DNA from: Flavobacterium sp. CFS9
GTDB lineage: Bacteria; Bacteroidota; Bacteroidia; Flavobacteriales; Flavobacteriaceae
NCBI RefSeq assembly: GCF_041154745.1
Contig: NZ_AP031573.1
Span: 1,550,001 to 1,614,000 of the forward strand
Direction: 5' to 3'
DNA length: 64,000 nucleotides
The translations under genes and the position numbers were made by a program. Every line of letters starts with the position of its first letter. Within the stretch, counting starts at the first letter, position 1. Shown in pieces: positions 1 through 8,851 of the stretch. The notes below the pieces were generated by a model. It ran no database searches, was not told where the DNA came from, and saw nothing but the letters and a program-made list of their open reading frames with translations.

Positions 1-118
1 AATGCAGGCTTGCAATTGGAGTGATTAACGATCGCACATAACCAAACAAAACAGGCTTTCGTAAGAATGTTGGCAATAGCAACAAAATGAGTTTATCCCA
101 ATCTACCTTATACCACAT
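1..118 (-). CDS. Phage protein, partial (N-terminal 39 residues)
   Basis: An ATG at 118-116 overlaps the end of the upstream gene by 11 bases and opens a frame that runs off the window. The peptide starts MWYKVDWDKLILLLPTFL, which looks like real coding sequence rather than chance. It continues the baseplate operon, so a tail or baseplate role is likely, but the family is not identified. Confidence 0.6.
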   Translation of the reverse strand, partial: MWYKVDWDKLILLLLPTFLRKPVLFGYVRSLITPIASLH

Positions 119-971
119 AAGTAATATTATCAAAATTTAGAATTTTAAAGTATCCACTGTCAGGAACAATTTTAACCGTGATTGGTTGTGCGGGTTGATA
201 AGTACCTGAACCAATATCGTATATTTGACTTTGTGCATTGAAAATATCCGGGATTTTTACGCCGTCAACTGCTTTAATTTTAGTTTCCAAATCAAACAAA
301 ACCAATTCCCCATTAAAAGGAAGTTCCTTCATATACTGAAGTATTGCTTCCTGAACTGGATAATTACCGTATAAAATGCTCATTCCTGTACTGTCTAAAA
401 CAAGGGGATCACAAAAAACTTTCATATTCAGTAGTAAAATATCTGCCGGATTATTAATCACGATGTATTTAACACCACAATCTGCAATCTCACGTACGTA
501 AGCATCAAATGCCTGTTTTTGTGGCGGAGTAATTGGGGCTAATAGATCATTGCTTTCCGATGCTATTTTAATCAATAACTGACCGCCATTTTGGGTAACT
601 GCGCTATACTTAATAATTTTTGAGGCTTCGATCTGTTCATCTGTAAAACCATTGTTGTCATATTTATCAGTATCAGTAATCAAATCAAAACCATACTGAA
701 ATGATAAAGCTTTTGTTCGATACCAGGAAGCGCGGTGGGGCATTTTGGTTTCAATTATTTCGAGCACTTCAACAACATTCTGATCAAACATTTTTTCGTG
801 CAACTCAACCATTAAAGCAACAATTTCGAAAATAATATTCTCCAAACTCACAAGGGAGAACTCAGCTTCAAAAGATGTTCCTGGTGTGAAACCGTAAATA
901 CTCGATAAAGTTGAATTTGCCATAAAAGACATGGTCATTTCCGCTTTAATTTGTGATTTTGTTCGTGCCAT
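108..971 (-). CDS. Baseplate J-like structural protein
   Basis: A 287-residue protein following the gp25-like and LysM-like baseplate genes. It starts MARTKSQIKAEM and has an alpha/beta middle part. Position after the gp25-like gene matches the place of the baseplate J protein (Mu gp47 type) in contractile tails, and N-terminal 'MARTxxxI' proteins of this size occupy the slot in Bacteroidota phages. The functional call rests mainly on gene order; no diagnostic motif is visible. Confidence 0.5.
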   Translation of the reverse strand: MARTKSQIKAEMTMSFMANSTLSSIYGFTPGTSFEAEFSLVSLENIIFEIVALMVELHEKMFDQNVVEVLEIIETKMPHRASWYRTKALSFQYGFDLITDTDKYDNNGFTDEQIEASKIIKYSAVTQNGGQLLIKIASESNDLLAPITPPQKQAFDAYVREIADCGVKYIVINNPADILLLNMKVFCDPLVLDSTGMSILYGNYPVQEAILQYMKELPFNGELVLFDLETKIKAVDGVKIPDIFNAQSQIYDIGSGTYQPAQPITVKIVPDSGYFKILNFDNITYVV

Positions 972-974
972 TAC

Positions 975-1265
975 TTATCTTACTATAAATGTTTTTTCAA
1001 TCACCATTGCCCCAATGCCATCGTCTATGATTATTACTTCGAAATCTTTTTCTGTTACCATAGTAGCACATCTGTTTTTATTGTTAAACAAATCAGTGAT
1101 TACTTTTAACTGTTTACCCGGATATTTTAGAGTATCACCAATTTTCAAGTTATCAGTTATTGATAAATTGTTTTCTAAGGACATTTCAAAAATATTGTCG
1201 ATTGTACCTGTCATTTCAACTGTTTTATCCAGTAAACTTTGACCTTGATAAATACTACTTTCCAT
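975..1265 (-). CDS. Small LysM-like / tail X-like baseplate protein
   Basis: I choose the ATG at 1265 (MESSIYQGQSLLD, 96 residues) rather than the upstream start, because it leaves only an 11-base overlap with the preceding gene. The pattern YQGQSLLDKTVEMTGTID followed by LSITDNLKIGDTLKYPG resembles LysM-like tail proteins of Bacteroidota Mu-like phages, which have a 'G.S..D.A....G...' opening and an 'L..G..L.IP' close. It probably joins hub to baseplate. Role inferred from family resemblance and position. Confidence 0.55.
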   Translation of the reverse strand: MESSIYQGQSLLDKTVEMTGTIDNIFEMSLENNLSITDNLKIGDTLKYPGKQLKVITDLFNNKNRCATMVTEKDFEVIIIDDGIGAMVIEKTFIVR

Positions 1266-1596
1266 ATTCAGCTTCAATTTTAAAAGGTTTGTTTTCAAAA
1301 AGATCAAGCTTTGTCACAATAAGATTGTCTTTTTTTAGATGTTCTCTGATTCGATGTCTAAAAACCAGATAATCTTCACTTAGAGCAATATCCTGAATAC
1401 CCACACCAAGATCAGGTCTGAATTTCAACTCTCCCTGATGCGACATAAGCATTATTGCGATATTTTGCTCCAAAGTTTTACCGGTTACCAGACCGCGAAC
1501 AATTTTGTTGTCTGTATTTCGAACAGGAACTATTTTTAAATCCATTACAGTTCCCTGGTCATTATTATCAATTAACTGAATGCCTCGATCTTTCAT
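1255..1596 (-). CDS. GPW/gp25-like baseplate wedge protein
   Basis: A 113-residue protein with the segment MSHQGELKFRPDLGVGIQD (about residues 51-69). This matches the gp25/GPW pattern of a Gly-Glu followed by a 'P..G.GI' turn. gp25-like proteins form the baseplate wedge that starts sheath assembly in contractile tails. It sits between the spike gene and the J-like gene, the usual order. The ATG is 3 bases after the stop of the upstream gene. Confidence 0.65.
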   Translation of the reverse strand: MKDRGIQLIDNNDQGTVMDLKIVPVRNTDNKIVRGLVTGKTLEQNIAIMLMSHQGELKFRPDLGVGIQDIALSEDYLVFRHRIREHLKKDNLIVTKLDLFENKPFKIEAEYGK

Positions 1597-1598
1597 GA

Positions 1599-1808
1599 TT
1601 AACTTATACCTCCGGTTCCGGTTCCAGTCTGAGCGAGTGCCGTACCCGTTGTTGAAACTGTAACTGTCACCGTTCCTGATTTAACAAATGTTTCAATTTC
1701 ATCACTTAGACGGGTTGCAAACTCATCAATTGAATTTTCTTCTTTTGAAAGCATGTCGGTCATTAATGCTTTAATTGCTGTTTTTAATCCTGCTTTGTTT
1801 AATGCCAT
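1599..1808 (-). CDS. Small phage protein, function unknown
   Basis: A 69-residue protein with a helical N-terminal half (MALNKAGLKTAIKALMTDML) and a Thr/Gly/Ala-rich tail ending GTGTGGIS. It lies in the baseplate operon, 2 bases from the stop of the spike gene, so it is translated with it. No family recognised; an adaptor or spike-tip role is conceivable but unsupported. Confidence 0.6.
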   Translation of the reverse strand: MALNKAGLKTAIKALMTDMLSKEENSIDEFATRLSDEIETFVKSGTVTVTVSTTGTALAQTGTGTGGIS

Positions 1809-1809
1809 T

Positions 1810-2316
1810 TTAATTGCTGTTTAAAAGGGTTTTAAATTTGTTGTCCAATTCAATTAGTTTACCTTTTGTTGTTGGAGATATACTGCCGCTTCCGGCAGGT
1901 GTAACAATGATCGCGTTTTGAATTTCACTGATCAGAGAAGAAACCAATTTGCCTAAACTTTCACTACCATTTTTTAAAGTCAATTTCCCTTCAGTGGCAT
2001 CAATTTTAAATTCAAAATTTCCTTTTTTGTATAACATGCTGTCAAAGTGATCAGCTTTCATTACAATGAGTCCTGAAAGCTCACCTGTTTGACTGATCAG
2101 TACTACAAACGAACCAATTTGAGGAACCATTAGAAAAACATCTTCACTCTCATTTATTGTCGCACATAGCCGTACATCATCAATAACAAGTCCGCTGTCC
2201 AACTTCACCGTACATGTTGTATTCTCAACTGATACTACTTCAGCAGTAAAAGGCAGATTTTGATTAACGCCTAAAGCATCACGTAACGCCTGTTTTATTT
2301 GTGCCGGTTTGTCCAT
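1810..2316 (-). CDS. Baseplate assembly protein V-like (spike, OB-fold)
   Basis: A 168-residue protein with an OB-like N-terminal part (VVSVENTTCTVKLDSGLVID, then PQIGSFVVLI) and a C-terminal region reading DATEGKLTLKNGSESLGKLV, typical of gpV / Mu gp45-type spike proteins. The spike punctures the host envelope when the sheath contracts. The gene overlaps its upstream neighbour by one base (2316) and follows the gpD-like hub gene after one small ORF, the usual order. Confidence 0.65.
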   Translation of the reverse strand: MDKPAQIKQALRDALGVNQNLPFTAEVVSVENTTCTVKLDSGLVIDDVRLCATINESEDVFLMVPQIGSFVVLISQTGELSGLIVMKADHFDSMLYKKGNFEFKIDATEGKLTLKNGSESLGKLVSSLISEIQNAIIVTPAGSGSISPTTKGKLIELDNKFKTLLNSN

Positions 2317-2570
2317 TACTCTTCAGATTCTTGCAATAACTGTTTTGAGTTATCAGTCATGTACTTTGAAACATTTTTGTATGCTTCAGAAGTTGATTTG
2401 TTATCAAATCCACGAAATTTAACTCGTGCCGGATAAGCCGAAACTATTTTCTCTTTTTCTTCTTCAGAAACATTTATCACAATTGCCCATCCGAAAATGT
2501 GTAGAAACTGATTTACTAGTAATAGCAAACCTGTTTTTCTAAATTCTTCCCAAGTTTTTTCTGTTATCAT
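2316..2570 (-). CDS. Small phage protein in baseplate operon, unknown
   Basis: An 84-residue protein with a hydrophobic stretch LLLLVNQFLHIFGWAIVI (residues about 15-32) followed by the motif YPARVKFRGFD and an acidic C-terminus. Similar small proteins recur at this place in Bacteroidota Mu-like phages. It overlaps its neighbours by a few bases, suggesting translational coupling. Function unknown. Confidence 0.65.
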   Translation of the reverse strand: MITEKTWEEFRKTGLLLLVNQFLHIFGWAIVINVSEEEKEKIVSAYPARVKFRGFDNKSTSEAYKNVSKYMTDNSKQLLQESEE

Positions 2571-3538
2571 ACACTTAGTTTTACTCCTAACTTTACTGTT
2601 CTTTTAAAACCGCTTTCATTGATTGAGGTTGTAACGCCTACTGCGTAATATTTTCCGTCCTTTTCCGGGTAATCTTCGTCTTTTATTTTAACTGAATATG
2701 TTGGTTGTACAAATGGAATTGCCCAACCGTCAATACTTCCCTCGTACATATCTGCTGAACGTCTTATAAGCTCAGCATTTGCTATTTTCTTTAAATCAGC
2801 AGTACTGACAGAACCTACTTTTAAGGTGATCTTATCACCTCCGGTGGTACCAGTTGTATAACTTTCAATCTTCCCGGAAAGGTTTGTTTTCTCAACAGTA
2901 ACCTCGACCTTTCGATCGATAGCCTTTTTATAGTCCAGGGCACTATTTTCAATGTTGCGTTGCATTGAGTAAATTGCTTCACCTCCTTTTTCAATATAGG
3001 GTGGGTGTATGTGCAGTTCTTTCTTTTCTGTATTGAAATAGATGTTTGCTTTTGTTTCTTCAGCAAGCTTTTTCAAAACATCGTATGCCGTTGCCTGGTG
3101 AATGGTAAATTTTTCATAGGTAATGTCATAATCACACATTAGTTTGTACGATGGATCAATCTGATCAATTAAAAGCTGCGCGAGCTTTGGCAGGGAGGTA
3201 GGTTTTAAAACGACATCCTTGACCGTTTTTCTAAATAGAAAAAGAGCATCTTCACAATTGATTTTTAAAGAATTGTCTTTGTTGGTAACATCTTCAACAT
3301 ATCCCACAAATTCAGTTCTTAAATCATCGTCATATCCTGCTTTTATGATTACTTCAGAACCGCGTTTCACCTCATTTCCAATATTGAATACCTGGTTCAT
3401 GAAAGCTTCAGGAAGCGTGATAACTGCTTTGTCACTTAAATTATCAACACTACATTCAATGTCAATTGATTCGACTGTCTGAAGAGAATAAACTTTACCC
3501 TCTGTTTTAAATCTGATATTCCAATTAATCAAATACAT
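2567..3538 (-). CDS. Late control D-like tail hub protein (Mu gp44/P2 gpD type)
   Basis: A 323-residue protein of the gpD/gp27 class: an N-terminal beta domain (VESIDIECSVDNLSDKAVIT), a middle part around LAQLLIDQIDP, and a C-terminal segment ending SINESGFKRTVKLGVKLSV, close to the 'G.. T.L.L' ending of hub proteins. Hub proteins link tail tube to spike. Gene order (DUF6046-like, this gene, spike) supports the call. Confidence 0.7.
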   Translation of the reverse strand: MYLINWNIRFKTEGKVYSLQTVESIDIECSVDNLSDKAVITLPEAFMNQVFNIGNEVKRGSEVIIKAGYDDDLRTEFVGYVEDVTNKDNSLKINCEDALFLFRKTVKDVVLKPTSLPKLAQLLIDQIDPSYKLMCDYDITYEKFTIHQATAYDVLKKLAEETKANIYFNTEKKELHIHPPYIEKGGEAIYSMQRNIENSALDYKKAIDRKVEVTVEKTNLSGKIESYTTGTTGGDKITLKVGSVSTADLKKIANAELIRRSADMYEGSIDGWAIPFVQPTYSVKIKDEDYPEKDGKYYAVGVTTSINESGFKRTVKLGVKLSV

Positions 3539-4225
3539 TTAAAAATCTTCCGGTATTAAAAGTTCATAAGAATAATCACTAGTTAATTTTAACTCATAGG
3601 CTTGAACATTTTCGCCTTTGGTAAATGGAAAACTATAATCATCAACAACAATTTTATTAATACCTAACAACTCCAATGGATGACATGAAATGTGAATTTC
3701 TTTCGCATACTTTAAAAATTCAAACAATTTTACAAACTGCTCTCTTGGAAAGCAATCTTCCGGTTTTCCCTGCATAATGCTACCAATGAGTACCCCAGTT
3801 ACTGTAATTTCAAAGTCTTTTCTGTTCCAACGTTCTTTTATTGTTCCGATCAGCTTGTCTCCCTGTTTGGCAACATTTCGTTTTATAATATTGTTTCCTG
3901 AACTGATATTAATCATCGGTTCATACGGGAAAAGCCATCTTTGACCATTTTCAGTGAATGAAAAACTTAGGGGAAAAAACTGCTTTTGTTCCTCAACACC
4001 ATCATTAACTGTCCAGTTGCCTTCTGCATTTATTGCGTGTCCTGGCTTAATGGAAACGTTATTTGGATTATTCTTTACCGGGACAAAAGGAATAACCGGA
4101 AGAACCTTACTAGCTAAATCATTATTAATGATATTGGTGTTCTGAAGTAGGTTAACTGCGCGGCTTCCCATTAAAGACGCAAATAGTAAATCTTGATTGT
4201 CTAAAGTCATATTATCCTGTGGCAC
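3539..4225 (-). CDS. DUF6046-like phage tail protein
   Basis: A 228-residue protein with the run PLSFSFTENGQRWLFPYEPM, then GTIKERWNRKDFEITVTGVL, a pattern I associate with the DUF6046 family of Bacteroidota phages. It lies between tape measure and hub, where other myophages carry the tube-hub junction protein (Mu gp43 / gpN-like). It overlaps the tape measure gene by 14 bases. Family name is from memory of the pattern; the role is inferred from position. Confidence 0.6.
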   Translation of the reverse strand: MPQDNMTLDNQDLLFASLMGSRAVNLLQNTNIINNDLASKVLPVIPFVPVKNNPNNVSIKPGHAINAEGNWTVNDGVEEQKQFFPLSFSFTENGQRWLFPYEPMINISSGNNIIKRNVAKQGDKLIGTIKERWNRKDFEITVTGVLIGSIMQGKPEDCFPREQFVKLFEFLKYAKEIHISCHPLELLGINKIVVDDYSFPFTKGENVQAYELKLTSDYSYELLIPEDF

Positions 4226-6188
4226 TTGCGGCCATTGCTAATGTTCTTAATATTTCATCGGCTACACCTTCGCCTGATTGTTTTGCCGTATCTTTTCCTC
4301 CGCTCACCGTATCGGCTTTAAGTCCAATTAACTGCTCAACTTTTATAGTGATGTAATTGTGCTTAGTTCCTCCGGTGGCAACCGCTTCATTATTCTTTTT
4401 CATGCTTTCACCTCCCTGACCGGTATTCTGACCACCTCCCAAGTTAGCTCCCGGAATACCTGGACTTGAAATACCGCCTTCTTCTTCCTCCTTGGGCTTC
4501 TTTTTCCACTTTACCGAATCAAAGGCAGCTTTAAATTCTCCTGCGGCCTGCTTTGTAGTGTTGTATGCTTTTTTGTAGCCATCAGCAATTGATTTTTTTC
4601 GGGCTTCAACCTGAGCGTTTAACTGCGAAATCTGAGCGTTATTTTCTGCCTTGTTTCCTAATCCAACGGCATTTTTAAATTTGTACCAGGCTATTTGTAT
4701 TTTGTTGATCCCAATCATAAAACCGTTGATCATCAGATTAAAATTTGCCTTAATGGTTTGTATGTAGGCCAGAAACAATAATTTTGCTCCATTGATGGTA
4801 TGTTTCCAGGCTTTTCCCCAACCTTCTGTTTTAGAGACCACCAACGCAATCACAGCAATTAAAGCAATAACACCCGCAACAATCAATACAATTGGGTTCA
4901 TGGCCATAACAGCATTGAAAGCTGTTTGTACAGCAGTCCAGGCTGTAGTTGCTCCGGTCATAATTGTAGTCCATAGTGCCTGCAACTTTGTGGCACTAGT
5001 CACTACTGATAGAACTTTGCCGGCTCCTGAAATCAGCGGCATTAGATTAGCAAAATCTTGTGCAGTCGTGCCTACTACATTGGCATAACCTAACCAACCG
5101 TTTGTGCCGTTAAACAACGAAATTTTAAAATCGTCGATTTGTGCCTGAAGTCTCTTGTTTTTTTCCAGTGGGCTTTCCATTATAATGGCAGCCTGTTCAT
5201 AAGCAACATTTGTTCCGGTTACGGCGGTTGTCAATCGCTCTGCCTCAGTAATATTGGAGATCATTGCAATTGCGGCATTACTATTTTCCTTTCCGAATAA
5301 TTTTGTAACCAATGCCTGGTCATTCATTATATTTCTTAAAGGTTTAATTCTATCAGCAAGCGAAAGAGAATTGTTTGTTAAGGTATTAATGTTTACACCT
5401 GCTGCCTTTAATTCTGCTTTTACATCTTTTGGTAAAAATCTTCCTTGTGCCAAAGTTGCCATTACGTTTCTAAGTGCAACACCGCCCTCAGCGCCTTTTT
5501 TACCGTTTTTATCCAACACCTGAATCCACGCGTTTGTTTCTTCAAAAGATACATTCGCTGTTTTGGCTGCCAATCCGGATTGCTCTAAAGCTTGCGCAAT
5601 TTGTGGAAGCTCGGCAGAACCTTCTTTGGCCGAAGCTGCCATCACATTGTTCATTTTACCCATTTCCTTAGCGGCCTTTATTGGGTCTTCAAGGGAAACC
5701 TGGTACTGATTCATAGCAGTTGTAAGAACGTTTGTAGCGGCTACGGCATCACCTCCCATAAGTTTAGAAGTGACAGAAGTCTCTTTACCCATTGCTTTTA
5801 AAGCCTTTGGAACTTTACCAATTTCAGGAGATAATTGTGATAGAATTAATTTGTATGATTCTGCGGATTCGGCAGCATCACCCCCAAAAGTTTTAGCATT
5901 TTGACGGGCATAACCTTCTATTTCTTTTAGTTTTGCTCCGGCCACTCCCGTAATAGCCTGTAAATCGTACATGCTCGTGCTCAGCTTCATTCCTGGTTCA
6001 TTGAAGCTGGTAATTCCAGCCGCAGCGGAATTCACGTTATTAATGAAGGATTCCAGTGTTATGGAATTGAGTTTCTTTTGAATTTTATCAACTTCCTTTT
6101 GAACTTTATTCGAAAAGCTAGTAAATCGGGCAGCGGCCTTATCAACATTACTGTTGATTTGAATCATGTAGCTTAAAGTGTTGCTCAT
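4212..6188 (-). CDS. Tail tape measure protein (TP901 type)
   Basis: A 658-residue protein. Residues about 60-340 carry the TP901 core (SMYDLQAITGVAGAKLKEIE, FGGDAAESAESYKL, ETNAWIQVLDKNGKKGAEGG). A hydrophobic region follows at about 420-470 (MAMNPIVLIVAGVIALIAVI) and a helical, charged C-terminal part. Tape measure proteins set tail length and help pass DNA through the membrane. The ATG overlaps the stop of the frameshifted chaperone frame (ATGA), which is strong positional support. Confidence 0.9.
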   Translation of the reverse strand: MSNTLSYMIQINSNVDKAAARFTSFSNKVQKEVDKIQKKLNSITLESFINNVNSAAAGITSFNEPGMKLSTSMYDLQAITGVAGAKLKEIEGYARQNAKTFGGDAAESAESYKLILSQLSPEIGKVPKALKAMGKETSVTSKLMGGDAVAATNVLTTAMNQYQVSLEDPIKAAKEMGKMNNVMAASAKEGSAELPQIAQALEQSGLAAKTANVSFEETNAWIQVLDKNGKKGAEGGVALRNVMATLAQGRFLPKDVKAELKAAGVNINTLTNNSLSLADRIKPLRNIMNDQALVTKLFGKENSNAAIAMISNITEAERLTTAVTGTNVAYEQAAIIMESPLEKNKRLQAQIDDFKISLFNGTNGWLGYANVVGTTAQDFANLMPLISGAGKVLSVVTSATKLQALWTTIMTGATTAWTAVQTAFNAVMAMNPIVLIVAGVIALIAVIALVVSKTEGWGKAWKHTINGAKLLFLAYIQTIKANFNLMINGFMIGINKIQIAWYKFKNAVGLGNKAENNAQISQLNAQVEARKKSIADGYKKAYNTTKQAAGEFKAAFDSVKWKKKPKEEEEGGISSPGIPGANLGGGQNTGQGGESMKKNNEAVATGGTKHNYITIKVEQLIGLKADTVSGGKDTAKQSGEGVADEILRTLAMAASATG

Positions 6189-6352
6189 TGTAATTGATTG
6201 TATTCAGATTTTCGGATGTAAATTAGTTCGGCGTATCTTGATGCCCATTCATGATCTGTCAAGTCATCAGGATTAAGACCCATATAGTATCTTAATTGGG
6301 CGTTCGCTATTCTGAGCCAGTCATTTTTGTCGACTGCTAATGACTCTACAAC
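6185..6352 (-). CDS. Frameshift extension of the tail assembly chaperone (gpGT-like 'T' part)
   Basis: Between the chaperone stop (6346) and the tape measure start a -1 frame stays open for 55 codons, from about 6361 to the TGA at 6187-6185. It reads VVESLAVDKNDWLRIANAQL and continues to KSEYNQLQ. It has no start codon at its beginning. In the narrow window where both frames are open lies GGAAAAG (6358-6352 on the minus strand), where Lys-tRNA can slip from AAG to AAA. Slippage would give a 153-residue fusion (98+55). Lambda gpG/gpGT and Mu gp41/gp42 are the known precedent. Confidence 0.75.
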   Translation of the reverse strand, partial: VVESLAVDKNDWLRIANAQLRYYMGLNPDDLTDHEWASRYAELIYIRKSEYNQLQ

Positions 6353-6645
6353 TTTTCCAACTCAAACTCTTCAAAGGAGCAGATTGTATCGAGCTGCGGA
6401 CAAATACCTAAAAACAAAGTATCGTTAGTTTTTATTTCTTCGTCACCAAATAGCCAACATGAGTTTAAAATGTGTTCGTTGAATTTTAACGGATCAGTTG
6501 TTCCTACTGTTGAAGCGTAGCTTAATTCTTGACGTGTTGGTTTACGCAAGTAGCATATTTTATCTGCCGCTTTGCTTTTAAGTCCATATACATAAATATG
6601 TTCTTTCTTCCATTCGGATATTTGTTCTGGTGTAGCTGTTTTCAT
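6346..6645 (-). CDS. Tail assembly chaperone (gpG-like)
   Basis: A 99-residue protein between tube and tape measure genes, the conserved place of the tail chaperone that coats the tape measure before tube assembly. It has a helical, acidic C-terminus (CSFEEFELEKL) ending at the frameshift site. No sequence motif identifies it; the call rests on size, position and the overlapping -1 frame that follows. Confidence 0.7.
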   Translation of the reverse strand: MKTATPEQISEWKKEHIYVYGLKSKAADKICYLRKPTRQELSYASTVGTTDPLKFNEHILNSCWLFGDEEIKTNDTLFLGICPQLDTICSFEEFELEKL

Positions 6646-6666
6646 TTATTTTTTGTGTTTTAAAAC

Positions 6667-6686
6667 AACACTCCCGAAGGAGTGTT
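6667..6686 (-). terminator. Stem-loop with UUCG loop after tube gene
   Basis: On the minus strand an 8-bp perfect stem (AACACTCC / GGAGTGTT) is closed by a C-UUCG-G tetraloop and followed by GTTTTAAAA. It lies between the tail tube gene and the chaperone gene in the same operon, so it may be a partial terminator that lowers transcription after the abundant sheath and tube genes. Confidence 0.7.
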
Positions 6687-6690
6687 CTAA

Positions 6691-7104
6691 TTAAGATTGC
6701 TTTTTGATTGCCAGGGCTATAAACGGAATTGTGACCTCCATAAATTTGTCACCCTGCTTCAATTCTTTTGGGGCTTCAGTAAAAGAAATACCAACGATTC
6801 TGTCGGTTATCATAGCACTTCCGGTAGAGGGATCACCGTAAGAAACAACACCATCAAGATTCAACCCCAAAATAGATCCGTTGCCGGCTTTCTCGAGTGC
6901 GATTACTTCTGATTGTAAAATTGTGATCTCACCCTCTACAGTTACATTTCCAGTCTGGATGCTGTGCGCATTTCGACCTTTACCAAAAATGGCTTCTTTC
7001 TCTGCCTTTTCGGTATATTTAATACCGCGAAAACCTGTGATATCGCGGCCACCTAAAACGAGCGTTAAGTCTGCCCATTCGTATTCTCTCGATGTGAAAC
7101 TCAT
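6691..7104 (-). CDS. Tail tube protein
   Basis: A 137-residue protein directly downstream of the sheath gene (2-base gap), as tube genes are in contractile phages. The beta-rich sequence (LTLVLGGRDITGFRGIKYTE, GNVTVEGEITILQSEVIAL, EVTIPFIALAIKK) fits a tube fold. Tube proteins form the inner channel of the tail. Family inferred from order, size and predicted beta content. Confidence 0.75.
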   Translation of the reverse strand: MSFTSREYEWADLTLVLGGRDITGFRGIKYTEKAEKEAIFGKGRNAHSIQTGNVTVEGEITILQSEVIALEKAGNGSILGLNLDGVVSYGDPSTGSAMITDRIVGISFTEAPKELKQGDKFMEVTIPFIALAIKKQS

Positions 7105-7106
7105 AA

Positions 7107-8303
7107 TTATTGACCTGTATTAAATCCGATTGTAAATTGTAAGAATCTGCCATATCCATGTGGACGAACTCTGATTCTTCCTTTGATTGTTGAATCCTGG
7201 GCGATGTTATTGGTTACATCGATGATACATTCAACACCTGTATCATTGGCAATTGTAACATCTGCCGAAAGTTCTCCCTTAGAAGTCATTTGCTGTACAA
7301 TTACCCTCTCTACTTCCGCTTCAAGTGCCTTTGCATAAGCGGCCTGTATTTTACCTTCGTTTGTCAGTGGAACCGTATCCAGGATAAAATCAGTTAATGC
7401 TTGATTGGCCAAAACATAAGCTTTGTCAATTACACGTCTTCGCGTAAGAAAATGATAATCGTCAGATACTTCTGTTGCAAGCATATCATCTACAAAAAAG
7501 TAACCGCTCTTTCCTGTGTGAGTGGTTGGAGTGATGAAACCTTTATCATAAATAGCGTCAATGTTTGCCTGTTCAACAGGTGTATCAACAATGTAAAATT
7601 CTAATGGTTTTAAAGCACCATCGCGAACGCGACCTACATTTATATGAACCTGATTACTCGCAATTCTGCCCGCTAAAACACCTACTGCGGCACCTTTGGA
7701 AGCGGTTATTCCGGTTCTTTTTTCTGTATCTCCAATCAGCACAGCAACCCTGTTAAAAGTGGTGTCCGTGAAACCTACCAGATCAGCCACAACACCTGTA
7801 AAATTGTAAGCTTCAATGATAAATACAACAGGTTGTGTTTTCTCAACTGTAAATTCCTCAGCAATTGCCTGAGCTGCTGCGAGTGTCGCAGGAAATCCTT
7901 GTCTTAATCCTCCGGTTGTTACCGTTTCGGCCACCGATGGTGCATATTTTAAAACAACAAAACGGATTCGTCTGTTTGAAGCTGTTAAAACCTCTCTACT
8001 GACCGTTACCAACTCATCGAGTGTTTTCGTTTTAGCCACTCCATAAAGCCAAAGTTCGCTGCCGTTTCCTGCTTCAGCGTAAAACTCTTTTATAGTTTTG
8101 TGTAGTTCATAGTTTCCTGCAACTGTTGGAATTATGCCTAAAGTTTCTGCCTCTTCCAAAGAATAGACAGTATATGCTTTGCCTAGGGCAAAGCTTCCAT
8201 TTGCAACGGCACTGGAAACAATTACACAAATGCCGTCAGGACTTGTGGCTACTGTTCCTATATTGCCGTTTTCAAATGATATGTTTACACCTGGTTTTGC
8301 CAT
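7107..8303 (-). CDS. Contractile tail sheath protein (DUF2586-like)
   Basis: A 398-residue protein beginning MAKPGVNISFENGNIG. The middle has VGRVRDGALKPLEFY, a lysine-poor beta/alpha region, and 'GYFFVDDMLAT...DYHFLTRRRVIDKAY', which matches the C-terminal sheath core (a Tyr/Phe-Asp followed by an R-R-R/DKAY helix) of DUF2586-type sheaths. Its presence makes this a myovirus-type prophage. It is followed at once by the tube gene. Confidence 0.82.
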   Translation of the reverse strand: MAKPGVNISFENGNIGTVATSPDGICVIVSSAVANGSFALGKAYTVYSLEEAETLGIIPTVAGNYELHKTIKEFYAEAGNGSELWLYGVAKTKTLDELVTVSREVLTASNRRIRFVVLKYAPSVAETVTTGGLRQGFPATLAAAQAIAEEFTVEKTQPVVFIIEAYNFTGVVADLVGFTDTTFNRVAVLIGDTEKRTGITASKGAAVGVLAGRIASNQVHINVGRVRDGALKPLEFYIVDTPVEQANIDAIYDKGFITPTTHTGKSGYFFVDDMLATEVSDDYHFLTRRRVIDKAYVLANQALTDFILDTVPLTNEGKIQAAYAKALEAEVERVIVQQMTSKGELSADVTIANDTGVECIIDVTNNIAQDSTIKGRIRVRPHGYGRFLQFTIGFNTGQ

Positions 8304-8851
8304 TATTTACCTTTTTTTGCGTTGCTCTTTTTTTCGTCAGCAGATACTTCTTCAACTGAAGCTGCATTTATAACAGCCTGAGTCTCTTCAACAGAAAGAA
8401 CCGGAATGTTATTTAGATCAATTTCACCACCAATTCCTTCAACCAAAATATTTTCAGAACCGTCTGCGTTTGCTGTAATTGGAGTTAAAGGCTCATTTGT
8501 AGCCTGACCAACTTTTTCACCGCTGAAATCAGCAACAATACTATCTAAGGGGGCATCTGAGTTTAAGAAGTTGCCTTCAGCTTCATTTTTAAACTGATCT
8601 GCTGAAAATGATTTCAGACCGTCAATTAATTTTTTACCTAAGTCACTTTCCGAAAAATCGTCTTGATCTTCGTCCAGATCGTCCAAAAGATTTTCATAGT
8701 CAGAGGGATTCACAACCAGTTCAACTGTCTTGTCTTGCAAGGTTTTTGCGTGATTCTTTGCGTCGCTCTCTTTGAAAAAAGATTGTCCGTCAGATGTCAT
8801 GTGAACCTCTTTTAAATCCGGGTTCGATTCGAAAATTTCATGTTTTTTCAT
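8303..8851 (-). CDS. Acidic phage protein, unknown
   Basis: A 182-residue, strongly acidic protein. The N-terminus (MKKHEIFESNPDLKEVHMTS, then FKESDAKNHAKTL) resembles small head-tail proteins that start 'NP.L..V..T.DG..F....A..HA'. The C-terminus is basic (SNAKKGK). It overlaps the sheath gene by one base and follows the spanin-like gene. Role unknown. Confidence 0.6.
   Translation of the reverse strand: MKKHEIFESNPDLKEVHMTSDGQSFFKESDAKNHAKTLQDKTVELVVNPSDYENLLDDLDEDQDDFSESDLGKKLIDGLKSFSADQFKNEAEGNFLNSDAPLDSIVADFSGEKVGQATNEPLTPITANADGSENILVEGIGGEIDLNNIPVLSVEETQAVINAASVEEVSADEKKSNAKKGK

Noticed and set aside
931..1372. Rightward frames opposite the baseplate genes
   Set aside because: They lie fully antisense to a compact leftward operon and have no neighbours in that direction.
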